A stretch of 64,000 bases of DNA, taken from the NCBI GenBank assembly GCA_965226435.1, contig CBDDCY010000012.1, positions 929,622 to 993,621 on the forward strand, written 5' to 3'. This document shows positions 8,776-16,054 of the stretch, in pieces; the stretch's first letter is position 1, and the number at the start of each line of letters is the position of its first letter. The notes under the pieces are model-generated. The model did not search any database. It was given only the letters and a program-made list of their open reading frames with translations, and was not told where the DNA came from. This DNA comes from UBA6623 sp965226435 (GTDB lineage Bacteria; Acidobacteriota; Terriglobia; Bryobacterales; UBA6623). The position numbers and the translations under genes are program-made.

Positions 8776-9156
8776 CTATTCTTCCTCGAGAAACCGGTTC
8801 GGACTGACAAAGAACGAAATCGACAACGTCCCATTGGGTGAATGCGCCGTATGCCGGCTGCCGGCCGGCCGCCAAACATAATTGCCCGCCGTGGCCTCGC
8901 CTTCCCCATCGGCCAGGCTGCCTTCGAGTACGAAGGTTTGTTCGATTCCCGTGTGTTCGTGAAGCGGTAGTCGGGCGCCGGGCTTACAGCGAAACAGCAT
9001 GGTCGCCAGGCCGGTTTCGGGGTCTTCCATGAGGGTCTTAACGTCGATCCCGGGAAATTTCGAGGGGATCCAAGGAAGATCGTCGACGGTGACGTAACGC
9101 GACGCCGACGCGGCAAGGTCGCCGTGGTTTTTCGCATGAGGCGTCCGTGCGGCCAT
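8776..9156 (-). CDS. Cupin domain protein, ChrR-like
   Basis: A small single-domain cupin of 126 residues from the ATG at 9156; the frame stays open to 9213. The first cupin motif is LPLHEHTGIEQTFVLEGSLADGEGE split over the usual spacing, with metal ligands in HEH and Glu. The second motif is YVWRPAGSRHTAHS with its His. The Trp-Ile-Pro segment DDLPWIPSKFPGIDVKTL before the cupin core resembles ChrR-type anti-sigma cupin domains and related dioxygenase-like proteins. There is no sigma factor beside it, so a stand-alone metal-binding cupin of unknown reaction is the safest call. The DUF6152 gene begins downstream on the same strand but about 70 bases off. Confidence 0.8.
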   Translation of the reverse strand: MAARTPHAKNHGDLAASASRYVTVDDLPWIPSKFPGIDVKTLMEDPETGLATMLFRCKPGARLPLHEHTGIEQTFVLEGSLADGEGEATAGNYVWRPAGSRHTAHSPNGTLSISFFVSPNRFLEEE

Positions 9157-9234
9157 GATGATTACGCTCCGAATTGTGTCTAGCGGCTGAGAACCGGTCG
9201 CCGGTCGCTTCACTGTCGCTACGTCACGCCGCCG

Positions 9235-9690
9235 CTACCGCTTTTGTGCGACCGGATCCCGTCCGTCCTTCGGCGCGCCGGTACCCGAGGAACCCATAAA
9301 GAGCTTGTCGCCGTTGGGCAAGGTGAGATCGCGTCCGTTGGCCTTCATCGAGCCGTCTTTGGCCTGATAGCCGTCGACAACGATCTCAGTTCCCGGCAAG
9401 AGAGATTTCTTCGTGAATCCGCGCCGGAACATCGTGTTCGGCGTGCCGCCTTCAATCATCCACGCGACGGTCTTGCCGTCCTCGCCCTTCACGTCGATAT
9501 GGATCCAGGCATGAGGATTGATCCACTCCATCTTGGTGACGATTCCCTGAAGCTTGAGCGGCTTGTTGGCGTCGAACTCGGCCGAAAAGGCGTGGTGCGC
9601 CCACACCGGGAGGGCAACGGCTCCGAAAAGGACAACGGCCGCGGCCGCAATCCAAAAAGTATGTTGATCAGAGGCAGACTTCATTCGCAT
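9235..9690 (-). CDS. DUF6152 family exported protein
   Basis: A 151-residue exported protein with an N-terminal signal peptide (hydrophobic FWIAAAAVVLFGAVALPVWA, cleavage near AHHAF). The mature part opens with HHAFSAEFDANKPLKLQGIV and contains VTKMEWINPHAWIHIDVK, both hallmarks of DUF6152, a small periplasmic OB-like family of unknown role. The ATG at 9690 was chosen because a GGAGGAA Shine-Dalgarno site lies eight bases upstream; the frame runs 12 codons further. It ends 76 bases before the cupin gene start. DUF6152 genes in related genomes often lie near secreted proteins like the next one (9779-10687), as here. Confidence 0.88.
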   Translation of the reverse strand: MRMKSASDQHTFWIAAAAVVLFGAVALPVWAHHAFSAEFDANKPLKLQGIVTKMEWINPHAWIHIDVKGEDGKTVAWMIEGGTPNTMFRRGFTKKSLLPGTEIVVDGYQAKDGSMKANGRDLTLPNGDKLFMGSSGTGAPKDGRDPVAQKR

Positions 9691-9778
9691 CGCGGTTTCC
9701 TCCGCCGGTTGACCGTAGTTTATCAATTTCCCGCCCGGAATCGCCCCATCGCGTTCTATCGCGAATGCGGTCGTGGTT

Positions 9779-10687
9779 TCACTCTTCCGGTTCAGCCTTG
9801 CTCGGTTTCTTCCGCAGGTGGCCGTACATCAGCTCCTCGGCAAACTCCACGCACTTGAACTCCAAAAGCTGAACGTTCTTTTCCAAGCGCCGATAGAGCG
9901 GCATGCCGACCTTCCAAGGACGCGTGAACACCTTGGGGTCCTCGATCTCAGCCTCGTACAGAATCGTGTTCGGGCCGATGGAAGTATAGCGCTCGACCAC
10001 GCGCAACTGATCGCTGTGGAAATTCCCCGCGCGGTCAAACCAGGTGTCCGCCACGAAACTCGTTACGTCGACGACCAAGGTATCGCCCTCCCAGTGTCCG
10101 CGCGAGTGCCCCATCCAGGTATCGGCCGGACTTTCGAAATCCGGCCGGTTCATATAGACGACGCGCGTGGCGCTCGCGAACTCGTACGCCATCAGGATGT
10201 GCTCGGGCGTTTGCACGATCTGAAACGGGAACGGCATATAGTTGGCGCGCGGGACGCCGGGCATATAACACTTGACGACCGGATCGAGCTTCCACCAATT
10301 TTCGCGGTTCTGTTTCTTTTTCTCCGCGGCCCACGGCTGATAGGGAATTTCGCCGCCGTCAACGATGCCCAGGCCCGCCGGGATCGCCCCCAACGCGCCG
10401 AGCGCGACAATCGGCCCGGCCTGCGCCGCATGGCCTTCGACATCCCAGTAGGCCGTGCCCAGGGCTTGCCAGATGCCGTTCAGGTTGGGTTTGCCGTCGG
10501 GCGTCTGTTCGGCCTTGTAGGCCGCGGGTTCGGCCGCCGGCGACGGCCAAACCAGAGCCAAGGCGCCGACCAGCGCCAGGGCCGCTATTGCTTTTCCCCC
10601 CGCAATTGCGTTTCGCGCCGCCGCAATTGCGTTTTCCGCCGCAATTGCTTTTCCCGCCGCGATTGCGTTTCCCAATGACTTCTTCAT
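9779..10687 (-). CDS. Uncharacterised secreted protein with repeat-bearing signal peptide
   Basis: A 302-residue protein exported by an unusual signal peptide. After MKKSLG come five copies of a six-residue unit of the type [GER][NK]AIA[AG] (18-base repeats at about 10600-10675), then the hydrophobic stretch AIAALALVGALALVWPSPA. The mature part has conserved-looking blocks DGKPNLNGIWQALG, KCYMPGVPRANYMPFPFQI, WMGHSRGHWEGDTLVVDVT, TWFDRAGNFHSDQLRVVERY and EIEDPKVFTRPWKVGMPLYR. I recognise these as a widespread uncharacterised family in Acidobacteria and relatives, with no known function. The ATG at 10687 was chosen over the upstream frame because it starts the signal peptide. DUF6152 follows 88 bases downstream. 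Confidence 0.82.
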   Translation of the reverse strand: MKKSLGNAIAAGKAIAAENAIAAARNAIAGGKAIAALALVGALALVWPSPAAEPAAYKAEQTPDGKPNLNGIWQALGTAYWDVEGHAAQAGPIVALGALGAIPAGLGIVDGGEIPYQPWAAEKKKQNRENWWKLDPVVKCYMPGVPRANYMPFPFQIVQTPEHILMAYEFASATRVVYMNRPDFESPADTWMGHSRGHWEGDTLVVDVTSFVADTWFDRAGNFHSDQLRVVERYTSIGPNTILYEAEIEDPKVFTRPWKVGMPLYRRLEKNVQLLEFKCVEFAEELMYGHLRKKPSKAEPEE

Positions 10688-10765
10688 CTGTTCTATCCCC
10701 CCTCGGGCTCTGCCCGCGCGGTATCGAAAGATTGGGTTTCTCCGGCTTGCCGAGCGGATGCGCCG

Positions 10766-10787
10766 ACGCTTACTGTTCAGTAAGCGT
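10766..10787. promoter_or_regulatory. 22-bp perfect palindromic operator, TetR-type in appearance
   Basis: ACGCTTACTG-TT-CAGTAAGCGT is a perfect ten-base inverted repeat with a two-base centre. It lies 79 bases upstream of the secreted-protein start at 10687. On the minus strand a consensus -35 box TTGACA sits at 10808-10813, and a weak -10 (TGTACG) 17 bases on runs into the palindrome, so a bound dimer would block transcription. TTACTG/CAGTAA half-sites are typical of TetR-family operators. No regulator gene is nearby. Confidence 0.65.
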
Positions 10788-10985
10788 ACACACTTGAGCT
10801 GTATGGATGTCAAGTCGATTCGATCAGATGGCCGGTGTGCGCGGTGCCGGCTGACGCGTTGACGCTCCGGTAGCCATTCCTAAAGGCCCTTCGATAGAAT
10901 GCCCTCAGGGGCAGTGGGCTCGGTCCCGGGGCGCAATTCCACAACGCGGGCTCCACGAAGAGTCCTCTTGCTTCGGCGGTTCGGC

Positions 10986-12548
10986 ATGCCGAAAAAGCTT
11001 CACCAGTTGATTTTCGAGTTGGCCGCGGCGGCCTGTCTGGCGGCGCTGACAGCTCAACCCGCCGTCGCCGCGCCCGACTCCGCCGACCAACTGCGACGTT
11101 CGGTTGAATTCATGCGCCAGGGCGACCTGAAATCGGCCGAGGAAGCGGTCCAGCCCGCTCTCCAAGACCCCGCCACGCAACCGGTTGCCTATGCTCTGCT
11201 GGGCTCGATTCGGCTCCAACAAAAAAAGTATCAAGAGGGCACCCAGCTGCTCGAGCGCGCCATCAAGGCCGACCCGCGACTCGTGGGCGCTCACCTCAGC
11301 CTGGCCCAAGCCTATGCCTTCCTCGGGAAAGTCGACCGCGCGGAAACCTTGTTTCGGCGCGTCCTCGAACTAGCCCCGGACAACCAAAACGCACGGCTTG
11401 CCCTGGTGCGGATCGAGAGCAAGAAGGGGAATCATCGCCGCACGATCGAGTTGGCGCGCCCCGTCGAGAAGCAGTTGCGCGCCTCCCCCGACGGTCTTCT
11501 GCTGCTGGCCGAGGCCTTCGCGGGCGCCGCGGACCGCGAGGGGGCGCAAAGTCTGGTTCCCGACTGGCTGCGGCTCAGCGGCGTGCCCTCGGCATGGACG
11601 ATCAAGTTCGCTCTCGCGCTTTCCGACGGTGGTTTGATCGACGAGCCGATCAAGATCCTCGAGAACGCCAAGAGCCAAGGACTGGCCTCCTACGAGCTGG
11701 CGTTCAATTTGGCGGGCCTCTATCTGCTCGCCGAAGACCTGCAACACGCCTCGGAAAACTACGAGTCAGCCTTGCAGTTCAACGACCGCTCGCTCCCGGC
11801 GCTGCGCCAAACCGCCCGCATCGCCGAAAAGCAAGGCGAACTCGAAAAGGCCCTGTCATTCTTGATCCGCGCCAAGCTCGAAGCCCCCGACGACCCCGAG
11901 GTGCTCTTCGCCTTCGGGACAGTCAGTCTCAGGCTCGAGTTCATCGAAGACTCGACCGGCGCGCTCGAGAAGGCCGCCCGGCTGCGGCCCGACCACAAGC
12001 CGACTCGTTACTGGCTGGCGACCGCCCGCGGCGCCGCGCGCCGATACGACGAGGCCCTCGCGCTCTACCAGGCTTTGCTCGAGGAAAACCCGGAAGACCC
12101 TCAATTGAACTACGCCGTCGGGTCGGTGTTCTATTTGCAGGTCGCCTTCGACAAGGCGGAGAAGTATCTCAAGGAAAGCATCCGCCTCAATCCGGAGCAA
12201 TTGCTTTCGCCTTTCTACCTAGCCATGTCCGCCCAAAAACAAGGAAATGCCGACGAAGCGATCCGGATGTTTCGGGAGATCCTCGAAGCCCACCCCGACC
12301 ATGCTCCGTCCTATGAAGGCCTCGGCCGATCGTTGTTCAAACAACGGCATTACAAAGAAGCGCGCGCCCAATTTGAAAAGGCCATCGAGTTGGTCCCCAC
12401 ATCCCCCACGGCCAATTATCAACTGGGGCAACTACTCGTGCGCATGGGCCTCCGCGAAGAAGCCAAGGAGCGTCTAGCGCTCGCCAAGGGATTGCGCGAA
12501 GAGGAGGAAAAAACGCAGTTGGTGAGAACACTCCTCAATCCCCACTAA
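10986..12548 (+). CDS. Exported tetratricopeptide-repeat protein
   Basis: A 520-residue protein with a signal peptide (FELAAAACLAALTAQPAVAA) followed almost entirely by TPR units. Typical 34-residue repeats are visible, for example AYALLGSIRLQQKKYQEGTQ, HLSLAQAYAFLGKVDRAETL, LFAFGTVSLRLEFIEDSTGA, LNYAVGSVFYLQVAFDKAEK and NYQLGQLLVRMGLREEAKER. TPR solenoids are protein-binding scaffolds; the partner is unknown. The ATG at 10986 fits the signal peptide; the frame is open to 10899 but the extra residues are Arg-rich and unlikely. The gene diverges from the palindrome-controlled gene at 10687. No catalytic domain is seen. Confidence 0.88.
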   Translation: MPKKLHQLIFELAAAACLAALTAQPAVAAPDSADQLRRSVEFMRQGDLKSAEEAVQPALQDPATQPVAYALLGSIRLQQKKYQEGTQLLERAIKADPRLVGAHLSLAQAYAFLGKVDRAETLFRRVLELAPDNQNARLALVRIESKKGNHRRTIELARPVEKQLRASPDGLLLLAEAFAGAADREGAQSLVPDWLRLSGVPSAWTIKFALALSDGGLIDEPIKILENAKSQGLASYELAFNLAGLYLLAEDLQHASENYESALQFNDRSLPALRQTARIAEKQGELEKALSFLIRAKLEAPDDPEVLFAFGTVSLRLEFIEDSTGALEKAARLRPDHKPTRYWLATARGAARRYDEALALYQALLEENPEDPQLNYAVGSVFYLQVAFDKAEKYLKESIRLNPEQLLSPFYLAMSAQKQGNADEAIRMFREILEAHPDHAPSYEGLGRSLFKQRHYKEARAQFEKAIELVPTSPTANYQLGQLLVRMGLREEAKERLALAKGLREEEEKTQLVRTLLNPH

Positions 12549-12705
12549 TACACCCCGAGGCCCATGCCGGCTATCGACTTCGGCCTTTCGGCGATCCGTT
12601 CGGAAGTAGGAAGGTTTTGTTGAGGCAAGGATCGGGCATCGCGAAAGCGCCGCCCGCTGCGCGAAATCCCTCTTGATTCCGGCGTTTTGTGTTACATCTG
12701 ATGTC

Positions 12706-13677
12706 ATGTCTCAACGCCGTTTGTTGTTGTGCGTCGTTCTCTTGGCTGTCGCGAGCGGGAGTTCGTGTAGCCGGGAAAGCTCTAAGAAAGTCGTCGGGGT
12801 CATTCCCAAGGGCACGAACCACATCTTCTGGCAAACCGTTCACGCCGGGGCTCTGGCCGCCGCCGATGAATACGATCTCGAGGTGATCTGGAACGCTCCG
12901 CAACTCGAGATCGATAGCGCCCGCCAGATCTCGATCGTCGAGAATCTCATCACACGGCAAGTCGACGGCATTGTGCTGGCGCCGGTCGATGAAGAGGCGC
13001 TGGTCGCCGTGGTCGAGCGGGCGGCCGATTCCGGCATCCCGGTGTCGATTTTCGATTCGGGCATCAAGACCGACAAGATTATCTCCTTCGTCGCCACCGA
13101 CAATTTCCAGGCCGGCGTGATGGCGGGCCGCCGTATGGGGCAAATTCTTAACGGCAAGGGCAAGGTCGGTGTGATCGGTTTCATGCCCGGCAGCGCTTCG
13201 ACGACGGCTCGCGAGGCGGGGTTCAACGAAACGTTGGCTCGCGAGTTCCCAATGATCAAAAACGTCGGCGTTCGTCACCCCATGGCGGACCGTGCCAAGG
13301 CTCTCGCCGAAGCCGAAAATATGATGACCGCCCACCCCGACCTCGACGCGCTCTTCGCCGACAACGAATCAAGCACCGACGGCACCGTGCGGGCCGTCAA
13401 ACAGCGCGGCGCCGTGGGACGGGTGAAGATCGTGGGATTCGATGCTTCCAAGGAATTGATCGAGGAACTCAAGGCCGGTACGATCGACTCGATTGTCGTG
13501 CAAGACCCCTTCAAGATGGGCTATGAGAGCACGAAAGCCGTGGCCCTCCACCTCAACGGAGAAGAACTGACGGCCGAGATGGATTCGGGCGCTTACTTGG
13601 TGTTGCCTGAGAACGTCGATACCCCCGAAATGCAGGAATTGCTGTTTCCGGATATCGCTCGCTGGCTCCGACGCTGA
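12706..13677 (+). CDS. Sugar-type periplasmic substrate-binding lipoprotein
   Basis: A 323-residue binding protein of the ribose/galactose (RbsB, Peripla_BP_4) type. It opens with a lipoprotein-like signal, MSQRRLLLCVVLLAVASGSS followed by Cys. The first lobe has KVVGVIPKGTNHIFWQTVHAGA and the QVDGIVLAPVDEEAL segment that lines the sugar cleft. The second lobe has ALFADNESSTDGTVRAVKQRG and VKIVGFDASKELIEELKAGTIDSIVVQDPFKMGYES. No permease or ATPase gene is adjacent, so it is an orphan or serves a transporter elsewhere or a sensor. The ATG at 12706 heads the signal peptide. A twin hairpin element follows 14 bases after the stop. Confidence 0.9.
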   Translation: MSQRRLLLCVVLLAVASGSSCSRESSKKVVGVIPKGTNHIFWQTVHAGALAAADEYDLEVIWNAPQLEIDSARQISIVENLITRQVDGIVLAPVDEEALVAVVERAADSGIPVSIFDSGIKTDKIISFVATDNFQAGVMAGRRMGQILNGKGKVGVIGFMPGSASTTAREAGFNETLAREFPMIKNVGVRHPMADRAKALAEAENMMTAHPDLDALFADNESSTDGTVRAVKQRGAVGRVKIVGFDASKELIEELKAGTIDSIVVQDPFKMGYESTKAVALHLNGEELTAEMDSGAYLVLPENVDTPEMQELLFPDIARWLRR

Positions 13678-13691
13678 GCCTGACAGGTGGA

Positions 13692-13744
13692 GACAAACAC
13701 TCGTGTTTGTCCCAGCCTACAGTTCAGGCAAGCTCTCAGTTTGT
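13692..13744 (+). repeat. Twin hairpin element downstream of the binding-protein gene
   Basis: Hairpin A is the perfect palindrome GACAAACACTCGTGTTTGTC (13692-13711). After about 18 bases hairpin B follows: CAAGC-TCTCA-GTTTG, with one G-T pair (13730-13744). The loop cores ACTCGT and CTCTCA are the same as in the element at 5316-5371 (read on its gene strand), but the stems are quite different and still pair. It starts 14 bases after the gene stop. Confidence 0.7.
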
Positions 13745-13752
13745 CTCGCCCG

Positions 13753-14583
13753 CAACCCTTGTCCAACGAGTGGCTCGAAGCGCGCGGGCGGAAAGGTTGC
13801 CTGATGAACTTCGTCGACGATGCGACCGGTCTGGCGCTGTGCCGTTTCTCGAGCGAGGAAACGACTTGGGCGGCGGCCGATCTGCTCGAAGCCTGGGTGC
13901 GTCAATACGGCGTTCCGAAGGCGTTGTATTGCGACTGGAAGAACGTCTACAAGCGCCGGCCAACGTCGCGTGAAGCGCTGGAAGGCATCGAGCCCGAGAC
14001 GCAGTTCGGACGCATGTGCGCCAAGCTCGGCATTGGTATCATCGCCGCTTCGTCACCGCAAGCGAAGGGCCGCGTGGAGCGCCATCACGGCACCCATCAA
14101 GACCGCCTGATCAAGAAGATGCGGCTCAAAGGCATTGCCGATTACGAGGCGGCGAACCGCTATCTCGACGAGCAGTATCTGCCAGAGCACAACGCCAAGT
14201 TCGCCTCTGAGCCGTCAGCGGGAGCGGACTTTCATCGGCGCTTATCGAAGCGTTTGGACTTGAAGTGGGTGTTTTGCTTGGAGGGAGAGCGGGTGGTGTC
14301 CAACGACCTGGTGGTACGTTTCGAGAACCGTTTTCCGCAGTTGAAACCGCAGCGCAATCAGGCTCTGGGCGCAGGCGCGAGAGTAACCGTGCAGCAAGCG
14401 CGCGAGGGCGAGTTGCGGGTGGTGTTCGAGGGGAAAACGGTGGCGTTCGACGAGATCGCCAAGCCGCTCCCCAAGGTGCGGCCGGAGCCGAAACCGCGCC
14501 TGGCGCCGCAGCCGCGCACACCGCCGGCGAATCACCCTTGGCGCGCGCCGTTGAAGCCGAAAAAACGGGCGGCGACCGCGTGA
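13753..14583 (+). pseudogene. ISNCY-type transposase, 5'-truncated remnant
   Basis: This frame encodes the C-terminal half of a DDE integrase-core transposase of the ISNCY type. Recognisable pieces are NEWLEARGRKGCLMNFVDDATG, the second-Asp region ALYCDWKNVYKRRPT, and the Glu region SPQAKGRVERHHGTHQDRL, then a C-terminal RNase-H-flanking segment with FCLEGERVVSNDLVVRF. The N-terminal helix-turn-helix and the first catalytic Asp, which normally lie just upstream of WLE, are missing; homology stops abruptly near 13753, right after the twin hairpin. The element therefore cannot transpose by itself. Its basic, Pro-rich tail is normal for the family. Confidence 0.8.
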
Positions 14584-14754
14584 AGAGGGCTGTGGAAATG
14601 ACGGGGCCGTGGAAAACGAGGAAAACCCTCGGCAGCCGACGAGGAGCTTCGAACCTCATCGCTCGGGTTTCCCACGTTTCCCCCAGCCCCTTGGAAATCG
14701 CTGTGCGATTCCCACATTCCCACAAGCCCCTACGACTACTATCCTTTTACTTAA

Positions 14755-14795
14755 AAGGGGACATTTCTACCGGGCTAACCAAGGGGACATTTCTA
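14755..14795. mobile_element. Right end of the ISNCY-type remnant with direct repeats
   Basis: Two copies of AAGGGGACATTTCTA (14755-14769 and 14781-14795) lie 26 bases apart. Such AGGGGACATTT repeats are a familiar terminal feature of this IS group and mark the right end of the remnant that starts near 13753. The 170 bases between the transposase stop and these repeats hold no gene. The left end is missing. Confidence 0.65.
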
Positions 14796-14908
14796 TCGCC
14801 TCTTGACACCCCTGCGCCATCGCCTCGACAACCCGGGTCCGGTTTGCTATCTTCTCCGCAGCGTGGTGATTCGGCCGCGCCTTTTTCCGGCCGTCGAGGA
14901 GTAAGCCC

Positions 14909-15916
14909 GTGTCCGATCCGATTCAAGCCGCCCCGCCGCCCGTTGTCGGCGCGGGGGATTTTCAGTACCGCCCTGTTCCCGGCTGGGAGACGATGCCGGA
15001 AGATTGGCGCTTCATCGATGTCGCCGGAATCGCCGTGGATTCCCAAGATCGCCTGTTCGTCTTTAATCGCGGCAAGCACCCGATCATCGTGTTTGACCGC
15101 GACGGCAACGTCGTCCGCGCTTGGGGCGAAGGCGACTTCGTTCGGCCCCACGGTCTGCACATCGGCCCCGACGACATGGTCTACGCGACCGACGACGATG
15201 GCCATACGGTGCGCAAATACACTCCCGAGGGCAAGTTGGTGATGGCGCTCGGCGACGGCACTCCCAGTGAAACCGGGATGCGCGATTTCGACTACCGGCA
15301 AATCACTCACGGCGGCGATCCGTTCAACTACCCGACCAACATCGCCTTGACTCCCGATGGATCGATCTACATCACCGACGGTTACGGCAATGCGCGTGTC
15401 CACAAGTTTTCGCCTGATGGGGAGTTGCAATTATCTTGGGGCGGTCCCGGCGCGGGCCCCGGAGAGTTCAACCTGCCCCACGGCATCGCCCTCGACAGCG
15501 CCGGCCGGGTCTATGTCGCCGACCGCGAAAACAGCCGCGTGCAGATCTTTTCGGCGGAAGGCGAATTCATCACCGAGTGGACCCATGTCTCGCGTCCGAT
15601 GCAGGTGTTCATTGATTCCGCTGACAACGTCTACGTCGCCGAAGTCGGCCGCAAAGCGGGCCTGTTTCCCTGGCAAGAGGCCGGACCGAACCCGACCGGA
15701 GGTCGCGTCAGCATCCTCACCACCAACGGCGAGATCGTCACTCGATGGGGCAACGGAGACAACCCCGGCACGCCCGGTGATTTCTTCGCCCCTCACGACA
15801 TCTGCATCGACTCCGCGGGCAGCATCTACGTGGGCGAGGTTGTTTGGTCAGCCGGAGGACGAGATGGCGTGGTTCCGGCAACCTGCCCCGCGCTGCATAA
15901 GTTCGTCCGAGCCTGA
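14909..15916 (+). CDS. NHL-repeat six-bladed beta-propeller protein
   Basis: A 335-residue protein made of NHL-type propeller blades. Typical blade sequences are VAGIAVDSQDRLFVFNRGKH, HGLHIGPDDMVYATDDDGH, NIALTPDGSIYITDGYGNAR, LPHGIALDSAGRVYVADREN and PHDICIDSAGSIYVGEVVW. Sequence around the first blades resembles bacterial proteins related to peptidyl-alpha-hydroxyglycine alpha-amidating lyase, but no catalytic assignment is safe. It begins with GTG preceded by a GAGGAG Shine-Dalgarno site eight bases upstream. There is no signal peptide, so it may be cytoplasmic. It stands alone between the IS remnant and the M1 peptidase. Confidence 0.85.
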   Translation: MSDPIQAAPPPVVGAGDFQYRPVPGWETMPEDWRFIDVAGIAVDSQDRLFVFNRGKHPIIVFDRDGNVVRAWGEGDFVRPHGLHIGPDDMVYATDDDGHTVRKYTPEGKLVMALGDGTPSETGMRDFDYRQITHGGDPFNYPTNIALTPDGSIYITDGYGNARVHKFSPDGELQLSWGGPGAGPGEFNLPHGIALDSAGRVYVADRENSRVQIFSAEGEFITEWTHVSRPMQVFIDSADNVYVAEVGRKAGLFPWQEAGPNPTGGRVSILTTNGEIVTRWGNGDNPGTPGDFFAPHDICIDSAGSIYVGEVVWSAGGRDGVVPATCPALHKFVRA

Positions 15917-16054
15917 GCCTCGCCTGCTGTTGAATTTGGCGGTGCGGATGCCGCCGAATTTTGGCGCGCGCTTGGGTCGGGGCGCCAAAAATAGGCGGGA
16001 GAAACGTGGCCCCGTCTGAGCCCGGTTCACGCTTAGCCTAGCGGGAGTAGCTTT

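Noticed and set aside
13687..14583. Intact transposase from the ATG-like start at 13687.
   Set aside because: The first 22 codons are the twin hairpin sequence and lack the helix-turn-helix and first catalytic Asp, so the gene is truncated.
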